Source: Sphingobacterium sp. LZ7M1
GTDB lineage: Bacteria > Bacteroidota > Bacteroidia > Sphingobacteriales > Sphingobacteriaceae
Length of the DNA stretch: 64,000 nucleotides
Direction of reading: 5' to 3'
NCBI RefSeq assembly: GCF_024296865.1
Contig: NZ_CP101134.1
Coordinates: forward strand, 496,001 to 560,000
The notes below the pieces were generated by a model. That model had not been told where the DNA came from. It searched no databases and saw only the letters and a program-made list of their open reading frames with translations. This document shows, in pieces, positions 46,332 through 55,226 of this stretch. A program made the translations under genes and the position numbers. The number at the start of each line of letters is the position of its first letter. Position 1 is the first letter of the stretch.

Positions 46332-48791
46332 TTATTTTTTGATTGTACTGTCTTGCTTTACTTTAATTACCGATTCTGGTTGAACTTTCAAGGTGCTATC
46401 AGGCTTCAGTTTTAAGGTACTATCCGCTGGAGTAGTCGGTTTGCTTTGAGGCGTCAGCGTTGGTTTTGAGTCCTGAGTAGGAGCCAAAGGTTTCTTTTCT
46501 GAACTCGATTTTGGAGTTACAGTATTTCCATCGGCCTTTACATCGGGCTCAGATACAGTATCCCCATTAGGGTTGCCATTCTCTCCAGGACTTCCTTTTT
46601 GATCGGTTACAGGGGCTGCTTTGGTCCTCTTGCGGTTCAACATATCTTCTACAGATTTCGGTCGATCCTCCGGCTTCCATTGGAATCCTGGTAATACCTC
46701 TATTTCTTGGGTGACTAACCTAAATGGATAGACTTTTTGGTCTACTTTACGGATAGATACATAGTCAATTACTTTCTTGCCCTCCATCTTGACCTTAATA
46801 CGGCTACTTCGGTCATGGAACATCTCTGTAATCGTATTAGTTTTGTCATTGGTGGTAAAGACCAAGTTTTCCGCATTTCCGTCAACAAAAAGACGATCAA
46901 TATTATTATTGGCAAAGAAGGCCGTGATTTTCCTTCCCTTAAGCTGGTTGAATTTCAAAGTATCCAACACCGCATTCACCATAAATGCATTGTCCTTTAA
47001 TAGGGCATTGTCCATTTTATTATTCTTGATCTGCATATAGATGGTGTCAGCATTGATCTGTGATCCCTCTGACCAGATCATCGGGGAGCCCATAAATCGG
47101 AACATGGAGTCTACCATACCATAATAAACAGAGTCTGCTACAGCTTGTAAGTCAGATTTGAATACCCGCACATTATAATAGGCCTTCACAATTCTGGTTC
47201 TTGCCGTATCGGCGTAGATTTCGGTCGAGTCCTTCAATAATGTATCAGCAGTTTGGGCGGACTGCAGAGCTTTCCGCATCAGGCTATCTTGTTCTTGTCC
47301 CGTTGGCATGACGGCATTTCTACGCAATACGCTATCGGCCTTGCTAGTGGCTTGGATGGTTGCGGCATCCACAGGCTTTGGTTTTGCTGCAGGTTTATTG
47401 GCAGGTTTCTTTGCTCCCTGTTTATTGTCCGCAGGCTCTTTTTTAACAGGGCCAACTTTCGTCAATTCCTTCGTTCCCACATTGCCAACTTCGGTAGAAT
47501 CACCGGTTTCAAATAGATCAACCTGATCGATGTCGCCATAATCCACTTCCGTAGTATCTTCCAGTTGGCCACCATCCCTATCTAGCTTAAGGTCCAGGGG
47601 TTTATAATCCCTGACAAATATGACTTTAGAAAATAAGGTGTCCGCGGTCATATAAGCTGTATCAATTTTACTTGTCTGTCGGACTGGAGGAGGGGCTATA
47701 CTATCGGTTTCCACCGGTTTTATTGCCGCGTTTTTTAATTCCTCTTGTTTTTCCTTCTCTGCTTCTTCTATTTTCTCGCGTTCCTTCTCTTCTGCCTTTT
47801 CAAGTCTTCTTAATTCTCTTCTGGAAAGGTTTTCCCGGTTCACAGTATCCACCTGTACAGAGTCTTGGGAATTATCCGTAGAGTCTGTCCTGACCACGTA
47901 TTTGATCAATGGCTTATCGGTCATCAGGATAGATTGGTCGCTCTCTAGGTATTTTCCGTATTCCCCGCTGGCATAGAACTTATCTAAGGTATCTACAAAC
48001 AATACATTTCGAAAAGCTTCACCAATACCTTTGTCTCTATCGTAAAACAAACTGTCGCCTTTTAAGAACCGGCTACCTTCCGTATAAAGATTGTTCTTGT
48101 TGAATTTTGCAACTCCAAAAGCCGTATTGTAGGTTCCTTTTTCTGTGTAAAGTTTTTCGCCTTTTCTACCATTGATGGTCGTTGGGCCAAAGAAAAAAGC
48201 ATCTCTGTACATGGTATTATACTGCATGGAGTCCGTATAGATAATGGTGCTTTCATTTCTCACAACGACTTTGTTGTTGAAATAGGCATCCTTGGTATTT
48301 TCAAAGTAGTAAGCCCTTTGGGAAGTGATGGTGTCTCCTTGCCCAACAATCCTACCGCCACCGGTATATGTTCCTTGCTGGCTTCTTAGGTTGTAAGTCA
48401 GGTAGTTGGTGGTCAGTGTACTCTGGTCATCAACCATTTTCACGTTTTTGGTCAGCACGGCATGTTGTGAAGATGCATCGTAATGAAGATGTGTACCTTG
48501 GATTACAGTACCCGAAGGCTGGGTAATGACGATATTACCATGGGCCTCAAAGAACTCATTGCCAATATCATCTTTATAAAGGTCACCACTGTCCGCTGCT
48601 AAGGTTGATCCTTTATGCTCATAGACAGCGTTGTAACTCCTTAATATTTTCTGATTGATAAATCTACTGCTGGATGAAGATACCAAGCGCATAGGAGCAT
48701 TGTCCGCGCCAGCATTCACGGGTGTAAACTCGTCCTGTGCATAGGCAGACAGGCATATCACGCTTATTAATAGTACTAATAGGTATCTCAC
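46332..48791 (-). CDS. OstA-like (LptA/LptD N-terminal domain) LPS-transport protein
   Basis: The 819-residue protein has a signal peptide (cut after AYA, residue 18) and then repeats of the OstA/LptA beta-jellyroll (for example NEFFEAHGNIVITQPSGTVIQG and VKMVDDQSTLTTNYLTYNL). These repeats form the periplasmic bridge that carries LPS. The middle (about 300-500) is charged and Pro/Lys-rich, and a second OstA-like part precedes a long low-complexity Pro/Ser/Lys/Asp tail with PDSTLK repeats. The start is probably a GTG at 48791, directly after a TATTTTTG box, which suggests a leaderless mRNA. The ATPase for the pathway is lptB at 13477. Function as LptA or an LptD-linked protein is inferred. 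Confidence 0.85.
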   Translation of the reverse strand: MRYLLVLLISVICLSAYAQDEFTPVNAGADNAPMRLVSSSSSRFINQKILRSYNAVYEHKGSTLAADSGDLYKDDIGNEFFEAHGNIVITQPSGTVIQGTHLHYDASSQHAVLTKNVKMVDDQSTLTTNYLTYNLRSQQGTYTGGGRIVGQGDTITSQRAYYFENTKDAYFNNKVVVRNESTIIYTDSMQYNTMYRDAFFFGPTTINGRKGEKLYTEKGTYNTAFGVAKFNKNNLYTEGSRFLKGDSLFYDRDKGIGEAFRNVLFVDTLDKFYASGEYGKYLESDQSILMTDKPLIKYVVRTDSTDNSQDSVQVDTVNRENLSRRELRRLEKAEEKEREKIEEAEKEKQEELKNAAIKPVETDSIAPPPVRQTSKIDTAYMTADTLFSKVIFVRDYKPLDLKLDRDGGQLEDTTEVDYGDIDQVDLFETGDSTEVGNVGTKELTKVGPVKKEPADNKQGAKKPANKPAAKPKPVDAATIQATSKADSVLRRNAVMPTGQEQDSLMRKALQSAQTADTLLKDSTEIYADTARTRIVKAYYNVRVFKSDLQAVADSVYYGMVDSMFRFMGSPMIWSEGSQINADTIYMQIKNNKMDNALLKDNAFMVNAVLDTLKFNQLKGRKITAFFANNNIDRLFVDGNAENLVFTTNDKTNTITEMFHDRSSRIKVKMEGKKVIDYVSIRKVDQKVYPFRLVTQEIEVLPGFQWKPEDRPKSVEDMLNRKRTKAAPVTDQKGSPGENGNPNGDTVSEPDVKADGNTVTPKSSSEKKPLAPTQDSKPTLTPQSKPTTPADSTLKLKPDSTLKVQPESVIKVKQDSTIKK

Positions 48792-48796
48792 AAGCG

Positions 48797-48804
48797 CAAA
48801 AATA
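48797..48804 (-). promoter_or_regulatory. -7 promoter box directly before the OstA-like start
   Basis: The minus strand reads TATTTTTG, 5 bases before the GTG at 48791. At the usual distance the transcript would start at or next to the start codon. Confidence 0.55.
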
Positions 48805-48875
48805 TAGAATTAATTAGCAAAAAATTGTTAAACAATAAATTTTAATGCCTCTAACACAAGATTATTTATAATCTG

Positions 48876-48883
48876 TAATTTTG
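48876..48883 (+). promoter_or_regulatory. -7 promoter box directly before tilS
   Basis: TAATTTTG lies only 4 bases before the tilS ATG, so the mRNA is probably leaderless. No clear -33 TTG at usual spacing. Confidence 0.55.
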
Positions 48884-48887
48884 GACT

Positions 48888-50213
48888 ATGTCAGTTTCAG
48901 AAAGATTAAAACAGTTTATCATCGAAAAGGAACTCCTTGACAGGAATGATAAGATTCTCTTGGCCGTCAGTGGCGGAAAGGATTCCATGTTGATGGCTAG
49001 GTTGTTTCATGATTTAAAGATGAACTGCATAATAGCCCATTGTAATTTTCAATTGCGCGGAGAGGAATCTGACAAGGATGAGGCATTAGTCGTAGATTAT
49101 GCAAAAGAATTAGGATATCCAGTATTTGTAAAGAAATTTGATACGGAAGATTACGCCACTCAACATAAAGTCTCAATTCAAATGGCTGCTCGTGAACTCC
49201 GATATCAATGGTTTGAGGAATTGCTAATCGAAGAAACTTGTCAAAAGATTGCCATTGCTCAGCATGCCAATGACCATCTGGAAACCATGTTGTTTAATTT
49301 AACACGATCAACCGGAATCCAAGGACTTCTAGGTATTCAAGCTAAGCGAGGGCTTATTATTCGCCCTATCCTTTTTCTATCGGCCAATGAAGTCGCTCTT
49401 GAAGTCCAAAACTTACAAGTTCCCTATAGAGATGACCAGTCCAATTTCTCAACCAAATATGCGAGGAACAAAATAAGGTTGGAGATCATTCCTAAGTTTA
49501 AGGAGATCCAACCAGACTTTGAAGCTATCCTAGAACAGAACATCAAACATTTTGAGGAAAGCCAACACTTTATCCAGAATCAGGTGAATGTTATCCGGAA
49601 GCTTATTTTCCGAAATGAAGGAAATCAAATAAAGATCCGACTTGAGGCCCTGCAAGTCCATGCAAGCGACCCCTTTCTCATCTTTGAACTATTCAAGCCT
49701 TATAATTTCCAGAGAAATGTAACTGATGATCTCATCACAGTCCTTGATAGGGGAATGGGACAGATATTTGAATCCTCTAGTCATGAACTTCTATTGGATC
49801 GAGATGAGTTAATCCTTAGGGAAAAGGTCATTGACAGTCCAGTAGCTATAACCATTGAAAACCTTCATGCGAAGGTGAATTATAACCACAAGGGCTTTTT
49901 CATTGTCGAATCGCAAGGAATGGAAATTGAGCGAGATGAAAACCAAGTCCAAGTCGATGCGGATTTGATCAAGTTTCCATTGGTATTAAGGCCTTGGCAA
50001 ATAGGAGATACCTTTAAACCCTTGGGGATGGAAGGTTCAAAAAAGCTAAGTGATTATTTCATCCAGAAAAAGCTGAACCGCTTTCAAAAGGAGGGAGTCC
50101 CAATTTTGGTCAATGCCGATGGGCAATTGATTTGGATAGTGGGTATGCGCTTAGATAATCGCTTTAAAGTGACAGAAAATACAAAGAAAGTACTTACTTT
50201 AGTATACAAATAG
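48888..50213 (+). CDS. tilS: tRNA(Ile)-lysidine synthase
   Basis: TilS joins lysine to cytidine-34 of the minor tRNA-Ile so that it reads AUA and not AUG; it is essential. The 441-residue protein has the PP-loop SGGKDSM (28-34), AHCNFQLRGEESDKDE (about 48-63), the catalytic-domain HANDHLETML (about 125) and LGIQAKRGLIIRPIL (about 150-164), and a C-terminal domain ending IVGMRLDNRFKVT. It starts at the first possible ATG. The downstream PH-domain gene follows by 5 bases. Confidence 0.95.
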   Translation: MSVSERLKQFIIEKELLDRNDKILLAVSGGKDSMLMARLFHDLKMNCIIAHCNFQLRGEESDKDEALVVDYAKELGYPVFVKKFDTEDYATQHKVSIQMAARELRYQWFEELLIEETCQKIAIAQHANDHLETMLFNLTRSTGIQGLLGIQAKRGLIIRPILFLSANEVALEVQNLQVPYRDDQSNFSTKYARNKIRLEIIPKFKEIQPDFEAILEQNIKHFEESQHFIQNQVNVIRKLIFRNEGNQIKIRLEALQVHASDPFLIFELFKPYNFQRNVTDDLITVLDRGMGQIFESSSHELLLDRDELILREKVIDSPVAITIENLHAKVNYNHKGFFIVESQGMEIERDENQVQVDADLIKFPLVLRPWQIGDTFKPLGMEGSKKLSDYFIQKKLNRFQKEGVPILVNADGQLIWIVGMRLDNRFKVTENTKKVLTLVYK

Positions 50214-50218
50214 CAAAT

Positions 50219-50707
50219 ATGGAAGAAGAACAAAGCTTATTTCAAGAAAAACAATATCTAGGAAGGGATTGGACTTGGATTAGCGTACGATTGATCTTAG
50301 CATTGTTTTGCTTTGTTGCCTATTACATCAACTGGGAACATGTTGTCTCTCAACAACTGTTCTTTATCGTGGGGGTTGGAATCCTGATCGTTTCCATCAT
50401 CATGCTCTACATGGTCAGTTATCGGACCACAGTTACCAAGACTCATATCATCTTAAGCGGGCTCTGGACCACCAGTTTGGTGAAGATCGATCTTAACTCC
50501 ATCAAGAAGATTGAAAAGGATAGGTATTCCACCTTCTTTTTTAACAACCCCGTTTATAACCTGCACAAGAATGGCAAAATCAGATTCTATTCAGGTGGTA
50601 AGGAAGCATTATGGCTTACAGATAACGACGGATTGGTTTATGTAATTGGTTCACAGCATCCTACCCAGCTTCTTCAGGCTGTTTTGAAAGCTAAAGCAGA
50701 AAAGTAA
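50219..50707 (+). CDS. PH-domain-like small membrane protein
   Basis: The 162-residue protein has two transmembrane stretches (about 20-40 and 46-66) followed by a soluble bacterial PH-like domain (about 70-160) with SYRTTVTKTHIILSGLWTTS and IKKIEKDRYSTFFFNNP. Such proteins are found in many Bacteroidota; their role is unknown. It follows tilS by 5 bases and is likely co-transcribed. Confidence 0.7.
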   Translation: MEEEQSLFQEKQYLGRDWTWISVRLILALFCFVAYYINWEHVVSQQLFFIVGVGILIVSIIMLYMVSYRTTVTKTHIILSGLWTTSLVKIDLNSIKKIEKDRYSTFFFNNPVYNLHKNGKIRFYSGGKEALWLTDNDGLVYVIGSQHPTQLLQAVLKAKAEK

Positions 50708-50765
50708 AAAAATGTTAACTGAGATTTACTTGACAATCTCTTAAACTTTCATTTCGATTATTTGT

Positions 50766-50773
50766 TAAATTTG
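50766..50773 (+). promoter_or_regulatory. -7 promoter box of the DUF4834 gene
   Basis: TAAATTTG matches TAnnTTTG, 17 bases before the ATG at 50791. Confidence 0.5.
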
Positions 50774-50790
50774 ATGAAAAGCATTTAAAA

Positions 50791-51093
50791 ATGACATTTA
50801 TATATTTCCTTATATCAGCAGTTATATTTTACTACCTATTTAAAATTGGTGTGCGTCTTCTGATGCCTTTCTTTATGAAGAAGGTGGCAGAGAAAATCAT
50901 GAATGGCGCCCAAGGACAATATGCTAATCAAGGTCCAAATCAACAAAACTATAACGATCCTTTTTCACAGTTTAAGCAACAGCAACGTCCTGACGGAAAA
51001 GTTCGTGTGGAATATACTCCTCCGAAAGAAAACAATTCCAGAAAAGGTACGGAAACTGCAGGTGAGTTTATTGACTTTGAAGAGGTAAAATAA
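50791..51093 (+). CDS. DUF4834-family small membrane protein
   Basis: The 100-residue protein has an N-terminal hydrophobic helix (MTFIYFLISAVIFYYLFKIG), a second amphipathic stretch and a polar, Gln/Asn-rich middle. It ends in ETAGEFIDFEEVK, typical of DUF4834 proteins of Bacteroidota that lie near recF and tilS. Function unknown. Own -7 box upstream. Confidence 0.75.
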   Translation: MTFIYFLISAVIFYYLFKIGVRLLMPFFMKKVAEKIMNGAQGQYANQGPNQQNYNDPFSQFKQQQRPDGKVRVEYTPPKENNSRKGTETAGEFIDFEEVK

Positions 51094-51115
51094 AGCATAG
51101 CCCGACGAAAAAGCA

Positions 51116-51123
51116 TATCTTTG
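51116..51123 (+). promoter_or_regulatory. -7 promoter box directly before recF
   Basis: TATCTTTG is 7 bases before the recF ATG, leaving at most two or three bases of leader. Confidence 0.55.
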
Positions 51124-51130
51124 TGTTGCT

Positions 51131-52240
51131 ATGTGGCTAAAACATCTATCCGTTTTAAATTTTAAGAACTACACTGAATCTTCATTAGATTTTCTGCCAG
51201 ACACCAATGCCTTTACAGGGCAGAATGGTTCGGGGAAGACTAATCTATTGGATGCTATTCACTATCTATCACTTTGCAAATCCTATTTTAATCCCATTGA
51301 CTCCCAGCATATCAAAAAAGGAGAGGATTGGTTTATGGTACAAGGGCAATTTGATAAGGAAACCGTATTGGATGCCGTTTCCTGTAGCATCAAAAGAAAT
51401 CAGAAAAAGCAGTTCAAGAAGAACAAGAAAGAATATGGTCGTTTAGCCGATCATATTGGGCAGTTCCCTTTGGTCATGATCTCACCGAATGATAGCTTTA
51501 TTATCATGGATGGGAGTGAGGAGCGAAGGAAGTTTGTCGATAATGTGATATCGCAAACCGACAATCAATACCTAGACATCCTGATTACCTACAACAGGAT
51601 TCTATTGAACCGCAATATCATCCTGAAGAACATCCGTGAAACTGGCGTTTTTGACAAAGGACTACTTGAAGTTCTCAACCTACAGCTCGTGGAAGCCGGG
51701 GAAAAGATATTTTCACGCAGGCAGAAGTTTATGGAGGAGTTCCTTCCGGAATTCCGTCGCTACTATCAATTTCTTTCCGATGATGTCGAGCAGGTAGACC
51801 TAGTCTATGAATCTCAACTTCAAGACCAAGATTTCTTGGACCTTCTCAACAAGCATTTGGAAAAGGATAGGGCTTTGGAGCGCACGACTGTCGGGATTCA
51901 CAAAGACGATCTACAGTTTAGCATCCATGAAGGAATGCCATTAAAGAAGTTTGGCTCCCAAGGGCAGCAAAAGTCTTTCTTGATCGCTCTGAAGTTGGCT
52001 CAATATGCTTTTCTGAAAAACAGGAAGCAATATAAGCCCCTCCTGTTGCTGGACGATATCTTTGATAAGCTAGATGAACAGCGGACCAAAAAACTGATGC
52101 AATTAGTGTCTGAAGACGAATTTGGACAGATCTTCCTGACTGATACGGACTCCGACAGAATAAGGAAAATATTTCAAGAAATAGGAAAGCCAATTCGTAT
52201 CTTTGACATACAAGGAGGTCAGATCAATGGCGAAGTATAA
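51131..52240 (+). CDS. recF: DNA replication and repair protein RecF
   Basis: RecF is an SMC-like ATPase that loads RecA at gaps in single-stranded DNA with RecO and RecR. The 369-residue protein has Walker A GQNGSGKTN (30-38), the coiled helical lobe (about 150-250), the signature KKFGSQGQQKSFLIALKLAQ (about 275-294) and Walker B PLLLLDDIFDKLD (about 302-314). Its start overlaps nothing, while its last 14 bases overlap the start of the dciA-like gene. -7 box 7 bases upstream. Confidence 0.95.
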   Translation: MWLKHLSVLNFKNYTESSLDFLPDTNAFTGQNGSGKTNLLDAIHYLSLCKSYFNPIDSQHIKKGEDWFMVQGQFDKETVLDAVSCSIKRNQKKQFKKNKKEYGRLADHIGQFPLVMISPNDSFIIMDGSEERRKFVDNVISQTDNQYLDILITYNRILLNRNIILKNIRETGVFDKGLLEVLNLQLVEAGEKIFSRRQKFMEEFLPEFRRYYQFLSDDVEQVDLVYESQLQDQDFLDLLNKHLEKDRALERTTVGIHKDDLQFSIHEGMPLKKFGSQGQQKSFLIALKLAQYAFLKNRKQYKPLLLLDDIFDKLDEQRTKKLMQLVSEDEFGQIFLTDTDSDRIRKIFQEIGKPIRIFDIQGGQINGEV

Positions 52241-52541
52241 TGATGATGCATTTAGGAGAAGTGATGATGTAACCATCAAACAAGCAGTGGAGAAGTTATT
52301 GGATGTATACCGTCTCAGACGTAAATTCGATGAAACCTCAATTGTTACCGCCTGGCCTGAGCTTATTGGAAGTGCAATCGCCAACCGAACCCAACAGATT
52401 TATATTAGAGATAAGAAATTGTTTGTACGCGTAGAATCAGCGGTCATCAAGAATGAACTGGCCATGATGCGCAGACAGATTATCGGACGTGTCAATGAAT
52501 ACGTTGGAAAGGTGGTCATCGAAGAGTTCGTTATTCTTTAA
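52227..52541 (+). CDS. dciA: DUF721 / DciA-like helicase-loader protein
   Basis: The 104-residue protein has the DUF721 domain (VTIKQAVEKLLDVYRLRRKF, then VTAWPELIGSAIANRTQQIY and KLFVRVESAVIKNELAMM). DciA proteins load the replicative helicase DnaB in bacteria without DnaC or DnaI; this assignment is by family. The ATG at 52227 lies inside the end of recF, in another frame, and is preceded by a strong AAGGAGG Shine-Dalgarno sequence, unusual in this phylum. That choice explains the overlap and fixes the start. Confidence 0.8.
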   Translation: MAKYNDDAFRRSDDVTIKQAVEKLLDVYRLRRKFDETSIVTAWPELIGSAIANRTQQIYIRDKKLFVRVESAVIKNELAMMRRQIIGRVNEYVGKVVIEEFVIL

Positions 52542-52564
52542 GGCTTTTACTCTTTATCTATAAT

Positions 52565-53470
52565 ATGAAATATTACCTGTCAGCATTGACAGGCTTTATC
52601 ATCTGGGGAACATTCGCCTTGGTCTTGAAGCCTCTCAGTGACTATGGAGCCCTCGATATATTAATCCACCGTGTCCTATTTGCCTCAGTATGCATACTAT
52701 TGGCCTGTTTTATCTTCCGAAGAAAACAGACCCTAGCCAGTATACAATACCTTAAAACCAGCAATTCCACAGAAAGAAAACAACTCCTTGTCAATGTACT
52801 GGCAAGTGCCGTCCTCTTGGGGATGAACTGGTTCCTGTTTATTTATGTGATGAATGCAGTCAGCGTCAATGCAACTTCCTTGGCCTATCTCATTTGCCCC
52901 ATATTGACAACCGTATTGGCCAGTATTTTCCTCAAGGAACGACTCAACAAAGGACAATGGTTTGCTGTAGGCCTCAGCATCGTTAGTTGTATCCTATTGG
53001 CTTATGGGCATTTTCTTGACCTTTTCTATAGCTTCATCATCGCACTTTCCTATGCAGGCTATCTTGTCCTGCAAAAGAATAAATTCAAGCTTGATAAATT
53101 CTTTACCCTGACCATCCATATTTTGGTCAGCACTATTTTATTGCTGCCGATCCTTTATGTTGTGGACAGCTCCGTTCCCAAGAACGATGAGTTTTATACC
53201 TATATCCTCATCATTGCCATTGGATATACCATTATTCCACTGTTCTTGAATATCTATGCCCTGAAGGGGCTAGACTCCTCTGTAGTGGGCATATTGCTGT
53301 ACCTTAACCCGATCATCAGTTTCTTTCTGGCAGTTCTATATTACAAGGAGTCTATCAATACGGCCCAAATCATAGCCTTTGGGATGATATTTATAGCTGT
53401 AGTCATTTTTAATATTGCCTATATTTATGAAAGAAGACGTCAGACTCAACTTAAAATGGAAGGCTCATGA
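52565..53470 (+). CDS. EamA/RarD-family permease
   Basis: The 301-residue protein is ten hydrophobic segments in two EamA halves (about 5-140 and 145-290), with SVNATSLAYLICPILTTVLASIFLKERL in the first and SSVVGILLYLNPIISFFLAVLYYKE in the second. It is a drug/metabolite-transporter superfamily exporter closest to RarD-like proteins; the substrate is not known. Its last four bases (ATGA) overlap the start of the Crp/Fnr gene, so the two are co-translated, suggesting the regulator may control the transporter. Confidence 0.88.
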   Translation: MKYYLSALTGFIIWGTFALVLKPLSDYGALDILIHRVLFASVCILLACFIFRRKQTLASIQYLKTSNSTERKQLLVNVLASAVLLGMNWFLFIYVMNAVSVNATSLAYLICPILTTVLASIFLKERLNKGQWFAVGLSIVSCILLAYGHFLDLFYSFIIALSYAGYLVLQKNKFKLDKFFTLTIHILVSTILLLPILYVVDSSVPKNDEFYTYILIIAIGYTIIPLFLNIYALKGLDSSVVGILLYLNPIISFFLAVLYYKESINTAQIIAFGMIFIAVVIFNIAYIYERRRQTQLKMEGS

Positions 53471-54033
53471 AATTTAAACAGCAGTTATTACAGATGTTCG
53501 AACTTTCTGATGAACAAGCCGAATTGATTATCTCCAGGTTTGTCCCCGAGGAGCTCAGTAAGAATGAATTGTTCCTGGAAACCGGAAAATCCTGTAAAAA
53601 GCTGAGTTTTATCGAAGAGGGTATCTGTAGGGTTTTTAAATGGACAGATAGCAAGGAAGTGACGCAATGGATCGGAGGTGATGGCTATTTTATCACGGAT
53701 TTAGCTTCCTTCTTTTTCGACAACCCTTCCAACTGGTCGATTGAGGCATTGACACCTACCAAGCTATGGACCTTAAATAAGTCAGATTACCTCGATATAC
53801 AGCAGTCCATACCCAATTGGAATGTGATCGAAAAAAGATTCATCGCGAAATGTTTTATGCAGATCGAGCATCGGGTATTCGATTTTATAGCTTTATCTGC
53901 CGAAGAACGCTATTTGAAGTACTTTGAACAGAATAAACAACTGTTCAATCAGGTACCCTTACAATACATTGCCTCTGTATTGGGCATGAGCCCAGAAACA
54001 TTAAGCCGCATCCGGAATAAATTATCTTCTTGA
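53467..54033 (+). CDS. Crp/Fnr-family transcriptional regulator
   Basis: The 188-residue protein has an N-terminal cyclic-nucleotide-binding-like beta domain (about 20-115; FLETGKSCKKLSFIEEGICRVF) and a C-terminal helix-turn-helix (PLQYIASVLGMSPETLSRIRNKL). No glycine-arginine cAMP-binding set is obvious and no cysteine cluster for an FNR iron-sulfur centre, so the ligand is unknown. ATGA overlap with the permease gene. The SRPBCC gene follows by 44 bases. Confidence 0.85.
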   Translation: MKFKQQLLQMFELSDEQAELIISRFVPEELSKNELFLETGKSCKKLSFIEEGICRVFKWTDSKEVTQWIGGDGYFITDLASFFFDNPSNWSIEALTPTKLWTLNKSDYLDIQQSIPNWNVIEKRFIAKCFMQIEHRVFDFIALSAEERYLKYFEQNKQLFNQVPLQYIASVLGMSPETLSRIRNKLSS

Positions 54034-54077
54034 TAAATGTCAAGTGCTTCTGACTGCCCCAAGGCTAACTTTGAGGT

Positions 54078-54518
54078 ATGAAAGAACAGATAGAATCACA
54101 GATTATCATAAATGCTCCTGCAGAAGCTGTATGGGCTATATTGGCCGATTTCAAAGCTTATCCGGAATGGAGTCCTAGCATCGCTGAATTTTATGGAACC
54201 CCTCAAGTTGGCAAACGGATCCAGGTCCTGCTGACCCAACCGGGTGGTACCAGCATGAAAATGAATCCTATCTTTTTAAAGATAGAAAGCAATCAGGAAC
54301 TTCGTTGGAAAGGAAAGCTTTTTATCAATGGGTTATTTGATGGCGAGCATTATTTTATCCTGAATAGGATTTCAAACGATCAAACACAGCTTATCCAAGG
54401 GGAAAAGTTTTCAGGAATACTGGTGCCACTCTTCAGGAAAATGATTCATGGAAATACCAAGAAGGGCTTTGAACTCTTCAATGCCGCCATTAAAGAAAGG
54501 GTGGAGTCTAGGCTATAG
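54078..54518 (+). CDS. SRPBCC-family (polyketide cyclase-like) protein
   Basis: The 146-residue protein has the START-like helix-grip fold: [23 protein letters not shown] at the front and a long amphipathic C-terminal helix ([23 protein letters not shown]). It probably binds a hydrophobic ligand; the function is unknown. Its final six bases overlap those of the convergent tsaC gene. Confidence 0.8.
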   Translation: MKEQIESQIIINAPAEAVWAILADFKAYPEWSPSIAEFYGTPQVGKRIQVLLTQPGGTSMKMNPIFLKIESNQELRWKGKLFINGLFDGEHYFILNRISNDQTQLIQGEKFSGILVPLFRKMIHGNTKKGFELFNAAIKERVESRL

Positions 54519-55133
54519 ATATTGTTCTAGATCTCCTTTTCCTTCACGGATGATTTCAAAGTCGCCTGAGGTCACATCAACAACTGTCGAAGGAACGTTG
54601 TCGCCATACCCACCGTCGATTACTAAATCTACCTTTTCCTCGAATTTCTCATAGATCAATTCAGGGTCGGTAGAATATTCGATGATCTCATCATCGTCAT
54701 GGATGGAAGTAGTGACGATTGGGTTACCCAATTCCTTGACGATATCACGGACAATATTGTTGTCCGGAACACGGATACCTACAGTTTTCTTTTTAGAGCT
54801 CAACAGTTTAGGGACTTGGGAGCTCGCATTGAAGATAAAGGTAAATGGACCAGGCAATGCTTTTTTCAATACCCTAAAAACGGTGGTGTCAAAAGGTTTG
54901 GTATATTGAGAAATATCCGTCAGGTCATAACAGATAAAGGAAAGGTTAGCCTTGTCCGGTTTCAGTCCGCGGATCGAGCAAACGCGCTCTATGGCCTTCT
55001 GGTTTGTAATGTCGCAACCAATACCATATACCGTATCTGTTGGATAGATAATCACGCCTCCTTTTCTTAATATCTCCACAGCCTCTTCGATAGCCTTTGG
55101 ATTCGGATTGTCATTGTAGATTTTTAGTAACAT
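54513..55133 (-). CDS. tsaC: L-threonylcarbamoyladenylate synthase (TsaC/Sua5 family)
   Basis: TsaC makes threonylcarbamoyl-AMP from threonine, bicarbonate and ATP for t6A37 of ANN-decoding tRNAs. The 206-residue protein has [17 protein letters not shown] (about 25-41), [18 protein letters not shown] (about 53-70), [11 protein letters not shown] and VGIRVPDN. There is no C-terminal Sua5 extension, so it is the short TsaC/YwlC type. It converges on the SRPBCC gene, with a 6-base overlap of coding ends, and is followed upstream by the asnS terminator. Confidence 0.93.
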   Translation of the reverse strand: MLLKIYNDNPNPKAIEEAVEILRKGGVIIYPTDTVYGIGCDITNQKAIERVCSIRGLKPDKANLSFICYDLTDISQYTKPFDTTVFRVLKKALPGPFTFIFNASSQVPKLLSSKKKTVGIRVPDNNIVRDIVKELGNPIVTTSIHDDDEIIEYSTDPELIYEKFEEKVDLVIDGGYGDNVPSTVVDVTSGDFEIIREGKGDLEQYL

Positions 55134-55173
55134 GGATTAGTTTATTAAATTGTTTCAATATTACTGAATAAAC

Positions 55174-55210
55174 AAAAACCGTCAAAATAATGTTTGTTTT
55201 GACGGTTTTT
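55174..55210 (-). terminator. Terminator of asnS
   Basis: A perfect 14-bp stem (55174-55187 with 55197-55210) around a 9-base loop is T-rich on both sides. It separates asnS from tsaC. Confidence 0.85.
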
Positions 55211-55226
55211 TAAATTTATCTAGTTT

